DNA of 64,000 nucleotides from Solen grandis (lineage: Eukaryota > Mollusca > Bivalvia > Adapedonta > Solenidae). The position numbers and the translations under genes were made by a program. Of this stretch, positions 32,925 through 44,790 are shown one piece after another (the first letter of the stretch is position 1; every line of letters starts with the position of its first letter). The stretch lies in NCBI GenBank assembly GCA_021229015.1, contig CM037780.1, positions 62,181,323-62,245,322 of the forward strand, given 5' to 3'. The notes under the pieces are model-generated. The model was not told the origin of the DNA and did no database searches. It saw only the letters and a program-made list of their open reading frames with translations.

Positions 32925-34140
32925 TCCCCCGCCGCGAAGCAGGAGGGGGGTTATAGGAATGCCCTTCGTCCGTCCGTCCGTCCGTCCGTCAGTGTGTCCG
33001 AAACATTTTCGTGTCCGCTCCATATCTCATGAACGCTTGGACACATTTTCTTCAAACTCGGCTAAAGTGTTAACCTCATTGAGCTGATGTGCAGAAGGCA
33101 TGAGGCGGTCACGCTGGCTCAAGGTCAAGGTCATACTTGAAGGTCAAATGTTATTTTCATGTCCGCTCCATATCTCATGAACGCTTGGACACATTTTCTT
33201 CAAACTCGGCTAAAGTGTTAACCTCATTGAGCTGATGTGCAGAAGGCATGAGGCGGTCACGCTGGCTCAAGGTCAAGGTCATACTTGAAGGTCAAATGTT
33301 ATTTTCGTGTCCGCTCCATATCTCATGAACGCTTGGACACATTTTCTTCAAACTCGGCTAAAATGTTAACCTCATTGAGCTGATGTGCAAAAGGCATGAG
33401 GCGGTCACGCTGGCTCAAGGTCAAGGTCATACTTGAAGGTCAAATGTTATTTTCGTGTCCGCTCCATATCTCATGAACGCTTGGACACATTTTCTTCAAA
33501 CTCGGCTAAAATGTTAACCTCATTGAGCTGATGTGCAGAAGGCATGAGGCGGTCACGTGGCTGAAGGTCAAGGTCATACTTGAAGGTCAAATGTTATTTT
33601 CGTGTCCGCTCCATATCTCATGAACGCTTGGACACATTTTCTTCAAACTCGGCTATAATGTTAACCTCATTGAGCTAATGTCAGAAGGCATGAGGCGGTC
33701 ACGCTGGCTCAAGGTCAAGGTCATACTTGCAGGTCAAATGTTATTTTCGTGTCAGCGCTTACACAGACACTTCTTGACACTGGATTGCACTTCACAGTGA
33801 TTTATTGTACTCGGTAATAATAGTATGTCATGTTCACAATCATACAAATTATGTCATGATATATAAGTTTTTAATTGAGTTACACATGTATTTTGTGGTT
33901 ACCTAACACATTCGTATACTTCATTGATGTTCACTTTTTGTACTGTTTCCCATGTAAAACTTGTCAGTAAACTTTAATATTATGTGCCTCCGAATTCTGA
34001 GATTCATACATAACTCCGGAAAGTTAAATTGTCTTAAACTGATCTTCTATGTCTGCTACAACCATGCCAGGTTAAGGTGAACATAATCCTATGACCAAAC
34101 AAATTCTAATATTTGGCCAGCGGCGGGGGATATAGCTGTC
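32925..34140 (+). mobile_element. satellite-carrying element bounded by CCCGCCG / CGGCGGG
   Basis: It begins TTAATCCCCCGCCGCGAAGC, followed by (CGTC)n, and ends CCAGCGGCGGGGGATATAG. The interior is a five-unit tandem array followed by unique sequence. The inverted GC-rich ends suggest a DNA element; no protein is visible. Confidence 0.6.
33011..33745 (+). repeat. five-unit 147-148-bp tandem array
   Basis: CATATCTCATGAACGCTTGG starts at 33021, 33169, 33317, 33465 and 33612. Units differ by only a few bases and contain AAGGTCAAGGTCATACTTGA, a doubled TCAAGGTCA-type motif. Confidence 0.95.
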
Positions 34141-34310
34141 CTTTGGACTGCCTTGTTTGAATTACAAGAGACTTTTGTAATACATTTAGGTAAACATTAA
34201 AACTCAAGACATATCGTACTGATATTAACATCATAAAGTGTATAAAACAAATAACAGAAGCTTATCTAATAAATAAAAAAAACACATAATTAATTAAATT
34301 ACTTACATAG

Positions 34311-34545
34311 TTAAAATTGACGACGTTGAAGAATATTAAAACAGGTTTTGGCACATTGTCTGATTAAACGTTGACTAGAGAACAATAAAGTGAATTTTTT
34401 TGCTTTACTAAGATTCATAAAGTTAGGATAAAATGCATTTGCTTTATAATATAAATCCGATCTAAAATCATCATATAAAGGACAGTCTAAAATGACATGC
34501 ATTTCGTCTTCAACTACGCGACAGAAATATGTTCGCTGTAGATTT
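34311..34545 (-). pseudogene. LINE C-terminal fragment
   Basis: Minus-strand RTYFCRVVEDEMHVILDC, then PLYDDFRSDLYY, is the zinc-finger tail of a non-LTR polyprotein, ending at a stop at 34311. Upstream is a stop and loss of homology. Confidence 0.6.
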
Positions 34546-34559
34546 AATTACAACCTTCG

Positions 34560-35260
34560 GTGCAACGTGTCCTTCACACATTGTGAGATAGGCACAGGCA
34601 TTTATTAATTATTCTTATTAAAGTAATTTGCTAAATGTTACTTGTGTTCTTTTTGATCTGACATTATGTTATCTGATTGTGCTGTATTTGTGGATTATTC
34701 ACAATAGCTTTTTTTCTGCAAAAGAAAAAAGTAAACGGAGTATGAAGAAAATGTTACGTATATGTAGATGAACGTGAACGAAATAAATATCATCGTTGAG
34801 GTTTGTGCTTTCATAATTGATTTTTTCAGCTGCTGTTTAATGAATTTATATTTTATTTAAAGAATAAAAGAATGACAAAGATAAGTTTATTTTACTCAGT
34901 GATACCTTTTATATTATTTTGCCGATGTTCGAATAAGAAATTGGCAAATACAATTATTTACTTTAATCGATCAGTGCTAAAAGAAGGCCTAATAATAATA
35001 AATTAATACATGTATATACATCATAATAACCACGGTTGGGTCGAACCACCGATGTCTAGAACTAATTGCTGTTCCCCCAGCCTGTTCGAGGCCCTGAAGT
35101 TCGACTTTATTTATTTATTTATTTATTTATTTATATGTATGCATGTATAAGGTAAAGCTTCAAAGGATTTGATGATAATTACACTTAGCAAAAAATACAC
35201 TGTTACACATGTAAACAAAAATGAAACTATTCACAACCATTAATAAACAACGATACATAT
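34560..35260. other. AT-rich sequence with a (TTTA)n run
   Basis: The only clear feature is a TTTA microsatellite at about 35106-35134. Confidence 0.5.
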
Positions 35261-35261
35261 G

Positions 35262-35492
35262 TGCTAGTCTAATTCAATCCAGACTTCTGAATTCTGGAAA
35301 CTTCCAAAATCCGAACTTTTTGGTCGGTCCCACAGGTGTTCGGATACACCTGCCCAAACAATTGATGCATATTCCAATAAACATAAGAAATATATATTTG
35401 ATTAAGAGTTTTCCTTTCGATAGAAAAATTCAAAAAAATGGAAATTGCTACCTTAATTGTTATTCGTAATATTTCATCTCGGTTACACTGTA
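35262..35492 (-). mobile_element. pogo/Tigger-like MITE, related to 27983-28255
   Basis: On the minus strand it starts TACAGTGTAACCGAGATG. Near the far end are AATTCTGGAAACTTC and AAATCCGAAC boxes like those at 27990-28040. Confidence 0.45.
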
Positions 35493-35697
35493 TATGCATT
35501 TTTTTACAAAACCTATTCCACAGAATTTTTTGACCACATGAGACATAGTGTTAGGTCAACTAAGTAAAAGATCGCTTCCGAGCAACCAATCATTGTATTT
35601 CTTCAATTTTATATATACCGTATATATACACTTAAGTTGCCACCTATTTTAAACAGCTTGTATTAGGATGGATTGATGGATGTTGACAAACATCAGT

Positions 35698-35965
35698 TTG
35701 TTTGTTTGTTTGTTTGTTTGTTTGTTTAACGTCCCACCGACAGTATTTCAGTCATTTGGAGACGATGTCTACTTGAGACAGATATAGTGTTGCCACACTG
35801 CAGTATCACGCGGTAGACATGTGGCATGATACCACACCCAGTCACATTATACTGACACCGGGTCAACCAGTCCTGCAACAACCCTTATATGCTGAGCGCC
35901 AAGCAAGGTGGCTATTTACGACTTTGGTATGTCGCGGCCGGGGATCGAACCTACGACCCCCGCTA
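35698..35965 (-). repeat. tRNA-derived SINE, (ACAA)n-tail family
   Basis: Minus strand: B box GGTTCGATCCCCGGCCGCGA, body TGGGTGTGGTATCATGCCAC and GATACTGCAGTGTGGC, then TCGGTGGGACGTTAAAC and a (CAAA)n tail. Confidence 0.85.
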
Positions 35966-36076
35966 CCGCCAAACATCAGTAACATCAAAACACACACACA
36001 CATACACACACATGTCACAATTGTTATCTGTTATGGAAGATACCTGCTGAAGATCACGGCATCTTAATCATTCAAT

Positions 36077-36370
36077 ATTATGATACTGCAACGTAAAATT
36101 CTCTCTTCTGATTGGTCAATAAGCCGTGTACATAACATCATGTACATTGGGTATATGTTCATGACGCGTTAAAAGTAATTATTAACGCAGAAATTGGACT
36201 GAACTTTGCAGGATGATAAATTCGTTATTCAGTTTCCTGACAGGATATATGACTATTTATTCCCGGCTGAGAAAAATCATGTTACCGTCCCAAAGCGGCT
36301 TGGATAGCATATCTTTCCTCAGCCGAAATAGTCATGTACCCTGTCAAGAAACTGTATAACTAATGATATG
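36077..36370. repeat. dispersed repeat shared with 47287-47470
   Basis: Both copies begin CTGCAACGTAAAATTCTCTC, then ATAAGCC, TGTACATTGGGTATATG and GACGCGTTA, and end GTACCCTGTCA, GAAACTGTATAA. An internal inverted pair (CCTGACAGG...CCCTGTCAAG) suggests a hairpin-forming element. Confidence 0.65.
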
Positions 36371-36419
36371 GACGTTCGTTCAGATATCTACATCAATTTA
36401 AATTATTTTTCATAGATCT

Positions 36420-36630
36420 AACTGATAGTTGTTCAGCAATTTTGATACTTTTGCCTACATGAGACAGTGCTGCTTCACGAGTAGACAAATGATATGATCC
36501 TGGAGCGATTACCAAGCAGAGAAGATATACGATATATATATGTATCATTTTAATGATTTTGGTATGTCGCGGTTGTAGATGGAACCTGCGCTCCCGGGCG
36601 CTCTTACCACTCGGGCACCAGTACAGTTGC
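36420..36630 (-). repeat. degenerate SINE, (ACAA)n-tail family
   Basis: The tRNA-like head (CCGAGTGGTAAGAGCGCCCG on the minus strand) and CGCGACATACC are recognisable. The body is mutated and the tail is lost. Confidence 0.6.
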
Positions 36631-36922
36631 ACTGATTGCTACTGTTATGAACAGAAGCCGGAGACAAGACCACGAGGTAAACTGCGAGGAAATCCGTGTC
36701 CTGCAATTTTTCGAGCATTTTATTTTCATCAGTCCAAAGAAGTTTATTGTGTTTGTACTCGATTAAGATCATTTGCTTATTCCGATCGCTTCTGTAATTT
36801 CGTCCAATATGCATCCAAAAGCTAATCGGATTTACTCGGCAATTCCCGGCAAACAAGCAGAAAATATTCGTGGCGCTCCCATCCGAGAAATTACGAATGG
36901 TACACCTTGGCTTGACTGACAA
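36631..36922 (-). other. unrecognised open segment of higher GC
   Basis: A minus-strand frame opens MSVKPRCTIRNFSDGSATNI and stays open into the SINE head. It has no domain I recognise and no clear splice sites, and the reading may be chance. Confidence 0.2.
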
Positions 36923-37049
36923 TGGACACTATTGCTGTGTAATCTAATTGTCCTCTTACACAGAGACATGTCATCATATTAGGTTAATTAGTTTGCACTC
37001 TATGTGTGTAAGAAGGTGTGTAAGAAGAGGGTGCTACGTATAAAAAGTA

Positions 37050-37930
37050 CAAGAGGGCCATGATGGCCCTGAATCGCTCACCTGAGTACCATTGCTACAA
37101 CTGATTACAAGGTTTTTAAACAGACAAGAATTCTGATATAACTCAATCTTAAACAGTTTAGCCCTGACAATACTACACACCAAATATATAAGCACTGGGC
37201 CTAATGGTTTCAGAGGAGAAGACTTAGTGCGGGGTCATTTATCTCCAAAGGGCCACCATTTTGAAAATCTTGATAATGAACCATTAGATGATGCTACATA
37301 CCAAATATCTAAGCTCTAGGCCTTATGGATTCATAGAAGAAGATTTTTAAAGATTTCCCTATATAACTCTATGTAAAACAAGTGACCCATGGTGCGGGGG
37401 CATTTATCACCATAGGGTCATGATTTGAACAATCTTGGTAATGAACCATTAGATGATGCTACATACCAAATATTTAAGCTCTAGGCCTAATGGATTCATA
37501 GAAGAAGATTTTTAAAGATTTTCCTATATAACTCTATGTAAAACAAGTGACCACTGGTGCGGGGGCATTTATCACCGTAGGACTATGATTTGTACAATCT
37601 TGGTAATGGCCCATAAGATGATGCTACATACCAAATATCTAAGCTCTAGGCCTTGCAGTTTTGCAGAAGAAGATATTCAAATTTTGCATTTTTAAAATCT
37701 ATTTTTAGCTACTGTGACCTACTTTTCCAACCAATCTGAATAATTTGTACAATTTTGATAGAGGGCATCATAAGGATGATTCCTGTGAAGTTTGGTCAAA
37801 ATCCCTTCAGCGGTTCATGAGGAGATGTTGTTTAAAGCAAATTGTTGACGACGGACGGACGCACGCACGGACGACGGACGACAGGCGATCACAAAAGCTC
37901 ACCATGAGCACGTTGTGCTCAGGTGAGCTA
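37050..37930 (+). repeat. dispersed bivalve-type repeat, copy 2 (most complete)
   Basis: It opens ACAAGAGGGCCATGATGGCC, then CTGAATCGCTCACCTGAG. It carries about three ~165-bp internal units (AAGCTCTAGGCCT, GGTGCGGGGGCATTTATCAC), and closes GTTGACGACGGACGGACGC then GAGCACGTTGTGCTCAGGTG. The two ends are inverted (CTCACCTGAG / CTCAGGTGAG). Confidence 0.8.
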
Positions 37931-37987
37931 ACAAGCCACGAACAATATTGTAAGTACTGCTACTTTAGAATTAAGTAGGCGATGCAA

Positions 37988-38218
37988 TAAGGCGTAATAA
38001 AAAAGTTACTTGTTTCCACTAACCCGACCGACCCTATTTTTTTTTTTGCACCGATCCTAAACTTTTATTCGTAGCATTCGGGATATTACGGTTGCAAAAC
38101 GCTGTTTTTCGTCAATTCCTCTAAGAAAATAAGATTAAATGTAAAAAAAAAAGAGTTTAGCCGACCTATCGACACTATTTTTTGTTGGAGATATCAGCAG
38201 AAACAAACAACTTTTTTC
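37988..38218 (+). mobile_element. MITE of the TAAGGCGTAATAAAAAA family
   Basis: It starts TAAGGCGTAATAAAAAAGTT and has CCCGACCGACCC and GCTGTTTTTCGTCAATTCCT, the inverse of 21235-21447. The right end is a weakened inverted version, AAACAAACAACTTTTTTCA. Confidence 0.7.
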
Positions 38219-38599
38219 ACCAAATAGCATTGTTGATTATCTCGAGCTGGCGGTGTTTTTACGTTTCATCCAACCGGTTTCCGTAAACTTGTTACTTGAG
38301 TCACTGGCACTAGAGTCGCAGAATTGCAAATTTAATTGTAATCTTGATTATCGAAAATATACATGTACGATTTTTTTCTCCGGTACTGTATTTTAAACCA
38401 TGGTAAGGAACAGATTCTGGCATCACTTGATTTCGAACGGCGTAACTTTGTATACATGCATGATCTGAAACTTGAAGCTTGCAAAGTTTATTAAACGCCT
38501 TTTTCTACATATAAAATACATATTCAATGGCATTGTACAATGAAAATGATAAAAGCTGATGAGATATACACACATACATAAAACAATAACGAACAGTCA

Positions 38600-41400
38600 G
38601 CAGCGATGCCCTTAGCATCATTTAAAACAGTGCAAAATAGTCCTTGAATTAAAATGACTTCAGTTGTGTTTTGAAGATTTCTACAGACTCACATTGTCTC
38701 AGACTAAGAGGTAATTCATTCCACAGTTTTGGGCCAATTGTACTAAAACTTCTGTCAGAGAATGTCCTTTTTCTTATTAAAAAGGAACAACATAACAACC
38801 GTAAGAGGATTCAGATGATCTTAAAGCTCGCTTTGACACTTGAGGTTAAATACGATGGTGCGTTTCCTACCGAACAGTTATACATGTATGTTAATATCTT
38901 GAAACTGATTCGTGCTTTAATCAGAAGCTAGTGAAGATCAAGTAATGCCTGTTTTGAACTGTCGTACTTGGAACGGTTTATTACGAGTTTAGCACACATA
39001 TTTTGAACACGTTGAAGTTTGGATAATTCATTTTAAGATATCCATAAAAATTATGTTGCAATAATCTAAGTGGGATTAGGGCTTCATTTGACAGATACTT
39101 TCGAATGCTCTTAATCTTGAAATAATTAATCATGACAGTTTTACACTTTCTTTTAATATGATCTTTGAAATTTAGGGACTCATCCAAAAAAGCACCAAGA
39201 TGCTTTATACAGTTTTGTGATTCAATAACATCACCACATATATTGATTTCTTTGGTGTTACACTTATTTAGCTGTGAACGACTTCCGAAAAGAATAAACT
39301 CTGTCTTTGAATTGTTCATTTTTAACTTGTTATTGTTCATCCAATCATTGATAAGAACTGCACAGTCCTGGAGGTCTTGAATTGCGCTTGCTTCTTCCGT
39401 TGATGATGGTTTAAAACGTTTATTTGCCGTGTTGTCGTCGGCAAATCCGTACACAGAAATTGAGGATGGCACAATGTCAATGATAGTACATGTACCTGCG
39501 TACGTCAAGTTGAGCCAAGGGCCCAAACAGCTTCCCTGGGGGACACCGCTGTCAAGTCCCTGTTCTGATAACATATTCGAGTTAACACTCACTCGACAGC
39601 TACGCGGCTTCAAAGTATGAATTCATCCATTCCAGCGCAGATCCATAGACACCATACTGACTTTCAAGGACATTTAACAGTATGTTATGGTCGACAGTAT
39701 CGAAAGCAGCACTTAAATCTAGAGCTATCAGTGCAGTGACCTCTTGAATATCATTTACAAGAAGGACTGACTCACAGGAGTGAAACTGACGATAGGCCGA
39801 CTGATTCATTGGAAGGAGATCGTTTTCGTTTACATGTTCATTTATTCGATAGAGGTCGGCTTTTTCAATCATTTTGGACAAGAATGTCAGATTGCTAATG
39901 GGTCAATAGTTTGCAAATATTAATTCAAGACCAGATTTTTCAACAGGGGCTTGATTATTGCCTTTTTCCATTTAGATGGGAAAACACCTTGCGTCAGAGA
40001 AAGATTCAGAAGCTGGGTAATCGTAGGCTAAAGTTCATTGAGAAATGATTTCAATACTTTTGTGGGCAAAATGTCAAGCTCACAAGATTTTGTTTGTAAC
40101 TGACTAATAAGTATTTTAGTTTCATCTTCTGTAAGTTTTTCGAAAGATCCAAACTGTGATACGTCTTTAACAGAAGGTTTATAGTTTTCAAAATCTTTCA
40201 GAGACTCACGTATCTTCTTGATCTTGTCCATAAAATGGTCTGCAAATTTATCCGCTAGAGTGTTTTCATCTTCCACGGGTGGCACTGAATTTTCAGACTT
40301 GCTTCCGGTAAGATCTTTTACAAACCGATACAGCTTTTTAGAGTTAGCTTTTGATTCAATATCCTTCTGACTGAGAGCAAATTGCTTCTCATTTCTAAGT
40401 TCATAGTGATATTTGTTAAGTGCGGACTTATAAATTTCAGTCTAGGGTAAATTTATTCCTTGGGTTGCCGATATTTGCGCCAAAGTCTCTCTGATCGACA
40501 CATCACTCGTTTCAGGGATATAATACTTTCACTGAACCAGGGTTTCGGTTTTCTACATATTTGCATTTTCTCTTTCAAAGGAGCATGTATTATAAGAAGT
40601 TTTTCGATCTTAGTATCAAATTGATCGACAAAAAAGTCCGGAGAATCTGAACAAATTGTAATTTCATTGAGATCATTAGCGAAATCCTAATTGTCCATAT
40701 CTTTGAAGTTCCGGAAAGAAATAGACTTGCTCACGATGTTCTCCTTTTTACCTTCGTGACTACTTTAACGGCACAGTGGTCTGACAAAAATGGACCTGGT
40801 ACAAATGAGAGTAAGTCAACGCCATTTGCGAGTTCAGTGATCACTAGATCAAGACTATGGTCGTGCACGTGTGTTGGAATGTCGACATGCTGTAGCAACC
40901 CGAGAGCGAACGGGGGATTATTGAAATTCGATACGACATTACTGTCATAATGAACATGTAAGTTAAAATCCCCCATGATCATAAGATTTGAAAGCTTCGG
41001 AACTATGTCTTCTAGGAACTGAAATAATTCTGTCACAAATTGCTTTGGTGTTGCAAAAGATGGAGGTCTATATACCGACACAGTGAATTGTAATATTTTT
41101 GAAGATTAATTGCCAAACTCCGTATTCAAAGCTTGAGTTTGCACCTGAAAGCAGCCTACGCATGTTAACACCACTACGACATGAAAGAGCAACACCATCG
41201 CCAATTCTGTTTTGACAGTTTGAAAAACTTATTTTGTAACCATTCTGGTTCAGATTCGAGATCTCAAACTGATATTATTTTTCATCAGAATACCAGGTTT
41301 CGGTCAGAATTGCAAAGTCAACTTTCTGTTCACGAAGCAGTTGTCCAACAAGTACATCTTTTCTGATTGGCAATTAATAGTCAAGCAGGTGACATTCTCT
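38600..41400 (-). pseudogene. CR1/L2-like LINE, degenerate, nearly full ORF2
   Basis: Minus strand, in order: endonuclease motifs VYRPPS, MGDFNLH and LSDHCAVK (40731-41081); linker NTLADKFADHFMDKIKKIRE (40028-40285); RT motifs LIALDLSAAFDTVDHNILL (39600-39881) and VPQGS then YGFADDNTANKRF (38981-39613); then LLIKARISFKILTYMYNCS, SFSTIGPKLWNELPLSLRQC and IFKTQLKS, the C-terminal block of CR1/L2-type elements (down to about 38640). Stops and frameshifts separate the blocks. After VPQGSCLGP the LF-x-x-Y segment is missing, an internal deletion within the RT palm, so the copy cannot be active. The 3' end is near 38.5-38.6 kb; the 5' end is not clear beyond 41.4 kb. Confidence 0.85.
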
Positions 41401-42470
41401 GTAAAATTGCTAAGAGTATTGCATAGTTTTGGATATATAAGATTTGAGAGATTTACACAAGTTTGCTTTGTAATTCTTTGGCGACTGTTGTGTGGTACAG
41501 AATGATATTATCATATTCTATGCGCTCGATCAATCTGACATCCATTTAACACATGCAATAACAAATCAGTGTCAAAAGGCAACCCTAACGTAGTAATAAC
41601 GCGAAATACCAACAATTTGTACATTTTCATGCCTGCTCCACTACCAACATCCGGTTTTGGGGGCGTATGGTGTTGTTGTAGTTGTAGATTTTAATCAAGC
41701 GATCTAATTGAATGACAGGACATAGAAATCGACACATCGACGGATAGTGGGAAATTGGAGGAGCAGATATTTTAAATCATCCAATTATAATTGCCGAAAG
41801 AACAAACCGAAAGTTGATAGTGGAGCAGACTTATAAAATGTACACATTGTTGACATTTGGTGTCATTTCTTCGTTAGAGTTGTCTTTTGACAGTGATTCT
41901 ATATTCTACATGTTAATTGAATATCAGACTGATCGAACCGTGCATAAAATATAATAGTAGCATACATCAGTGTAACGTTACGACCTCCGTAATCAAGTCA
42001 TGTCAGATTCTGTTCCTTACCATATTCAATATACAGTACAAAGAGACAAAAAAAATCAATATTCCAATGAAATTTGCATTTCTGGGGTTCTAATGCCAGT
42101 GCTTCGACTATTTAGACAATAATAAGAATTGTTTACATACATTAAAGAAATTGGGTGTACCTCTCTTCTTGTTAAGATACACGTGTATAATAAAGACATG
42201 TAAATATTTTACTTACATCGTAAGAACAAACATTCACATACATTATATGTACAGACAGTCGTGTGTCTTTGACGAAAAAACATCCACATGTCTTATATAT
42301 ACAATCACACATCATATAAGTACAGACATCCACATGCATAGTTAGGACAGACACACATATATAGTTGAGAAAACCGTCTATTCAGCAATAATTTCGATAA
42401 AAATCGTGCATAAAGGTATTATTTGCATGCAGTATATAACTTAACATAGTGGTCAAAATACATAGACAAA
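41401..42470. other. no feature recognised
   Basis: AT-rich sequence between the LINE and a tRNA-like patch. No supported coding or repeat boundary. Confidence 0.4.
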
Positions 42471-42474
42471 ATGT

Positions 42475-42560
42475 GGAAGATAGTTTTGTTCTGAGCTAGA
42501 TTCGAACCCACGACATTCAGCTTCGAACTCTTGCACATTATCATTAAGGCTAGCAGGCAT
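42475..42560 (-). repeat. tRNA-like SINE head
   Basis: The minus strand carries a B box, GTGGGTTCGAATCTAGCTC, preceded by GATAATGTGCAAGAG. The A box is poor and no tail is seen. Confidence 0.4.
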
Positions 42561-42645
42561 GTAAGCAATACATAACGTGTCTATATGTTTGACTTCGGAA
42601 ACCAACATTTGCCGAAGAAAGGTCACTGCATATTTAGATGTTTTA

Positions 42646-42700
42646 GGGGTTTGGCACGAAAGGTGGGTCATATAACACTATATATAATACAAGGGATACT
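42646..42700. mobile_element. fragment related to the 47507-47600 MITE
   Basis: AGGGGTTTGGCACGAAA followed by CACTATATATAATACAAGG matches the left arm and part of the stem sequence of the MITE at 47507-47600. The right arm is absent. Confidence 0.55.
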
Positions 42701-43354
42701 ACTCCCGATTGACCAAGATTCATACCCTCCTTTAAAAAATGCCAATATCTCGGTCATTTATGATCGTATATTCAAATTCTTTCCACCTTTCGCAGCATAT
42801 ACATTTATGTAACAGAAAATCATAACTGTTTCACTCATGCAAACGCAGTATTATCAAGCAATGAAATCTGCTTTGAGAAACTAACCTCATTCTTTAGAAT
42901 GTCGATACGCGTTCGTACACTCGCTCTCCTAGTGTAAACAGTTATGGCCCTAGGCTAAGACAACTTCATGGCTGTGTGCAGTATTTAGTGGCGCTCTTGG
43001 CGTCATTCGTACCCGATTCAATGTTAATATTGCCACACCAATAACGGGCAATTGATTATACAGCCCAAGTTTATGCATTTTGTTAGCACCATATCATAAG
43101 TCTCAGAAGTAATTCTTGTGTCATTCCTGTAGAATTTATTTAATTCTGCTATGCAGTTCGCAAAAGAACTATTATTGTTCACATTAATTGACAGTTTTCA
43201 TTAATTAGTCCATTCAGCATTATATTCAAATGCTGCAACTATTACCCCCCCCCCCCCCCCCGTTTAATTAAAAATTAAAACATGTGACAGCAATGAGTCT
43301 TTTTTATTTTTATGAGATTAACACTTTATCCTATCGAGTGGTCAATAAGTCAGG
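42701..43354. other. no feature; poly-C run before the gap
   Basis: A C homopolymer at 43245-43261 lies about 95 bp before the N block. Nothing else is recognised. Confidence 0.5.
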
Positions 43355-43454
43355 NNNNNNNNNNNNNNNNNNNNNNNNNNNNNNNNNNNNNNNNNNNNNN
43401 NNNNNNNNNNNNNNNNNNNNNNNNNNNNNNNNNNNNNNNNNNNNNNNNNNNNNN
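43355..43454. other. assembly gap (100 N)
   Basis: A run of exactly 100 unknown bases, probably a placeholder rather than a measured length. Continuity across it is not guaranteed. Confidence 0.98.
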
Positions 43455-44790
43455 TTTTGCAGGTAGATATGAAACTTAGATTTTATTTTAAACATTTATT
43501 TTTTAGATTGTTGTATTGTTTCTTCTCGGGGAAACCAGTGTACAATCGTATTTAATTTTTGGTAGTTTTCGAAGTTTTAGTTCTATAGGCCAAGGAATCT
43601 AGTACATAGCTCTGCATTATTATGTATATTTGATGTAATTTTGAGAATAATTATGTTAGTTTATAGGTATGTCCTTAAATTTGATATTACCTGAATATAC
43701 AAGGAAGCATTTGTCCAGCAGTATTTGTTTTGTAATTAAGAAATGTGGAGTTGTATGGAATATCTGTTTGGTATATAATTGCTAAGTTCTCTGCGTTAAT
43801 GCATAATATTGTTGTATGGTATAAAATGCATGTATGTAATACCAGAGAGTTGTTATTTGGTATGAAAGTAGTATTATGAATTAATACAGTGTCTGCACAT
43901 TATATTTGGTGTGATAAGTAAATAAGAACTATGTATTGTTTGTAGCCGTATTTAGTTGGGGCATGATGCCTATGTAAGCTGGATGGTTACAGTCGATACG
44001 GGACCCCGTTGGTAGACTACGTCTCAAGGACGGTAGAATCTACGTATGCGACATATGGACGACAGGGTGTCTACGGTGGACCAAGTAGATCACATTTACG
44101 GAAGGACAGCGACGACAGGAAGTCGGTCCAGTGTTCATCGATAAGAGCACGTGATATAGTTAAAACTGTGAATTTAGGAATCGTTTTGTGAGTGTGGCAC
44201 GTTGAAGTGCGTTCATATCAGTAAGCCATAAGCAGAGTGAAGACAGAACATTCAGTGCAGCTATTATTGTACCAACAGATAAAGAGAGTTAGCCGGCAGT
44301 TGTTTTTTTTCTTCAGTATTCTTTAATTCTTTTCTTATATTCTCATTGTATATATCTTTATATTAAATATAATTTTAAAGAAAAGTTCTAAGGTATTAAT
44401 TCTACCTTAGAAAGTTGTCAGCCCTTGGTCATTTTGTTACATAATGATATAATATATTATAGTCGTTTGAAATGGCGCAAGGCCCACAGGGACTCGTAGT
44501 TGGATGGGGCGAATCATTTCGTACTTAGTGGTAACATTAAAAATAAGAAGGGAGGACACTTTTTTGAGAACAAATTTGGAAAAACGCGTTTATAACGAAA
44601 TTCAACATTGAAAACTGACCAGGTTGTGTTTTAATTGAATAAATTCAGAAAATCCTAAGCGCAAGTCCTTTAGCTGGCTAAGCCAATTATATTTATTTCG
44701 ATGAAATCGGTATGATTAAAAACAAGAAAGGAACTTTTTGGCGAAAGGAACATTTTATATAAATTAATTATGAAATATATTAAAAACGTA
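43455..44790. other. unassigned, possibly LTR-like sequence
   Basis: G/T-biased sequence with TATAAAA-like boxes and, near 44400-44520, CTTAGAAAGTTGTCAGCCCT and GGCGCAAGGCCCACAGGGAC, reminiscent of an LTR end and leader. No second LTR, gag or pol is visible, so the call is open. Confidence 0.2.

Noticed and set aside
33011..33745. CRISPR-like array
   Set aside because: Units are 147-148 bp with no unique spacers, and the genome is clearly animal; it is a tandem satellite.
36545..36922. 125-residue protein on the minus strand
   Set aside because: Its C-terminal part is a SINE head, and the remainder lacks recognisable domains or splice signals.
43500..44530. LTR retrotransposon end and leader
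   Set aside because: No second LTR, primer-binding site or polyprotein could be recognised, and the left side is cut by the gap.
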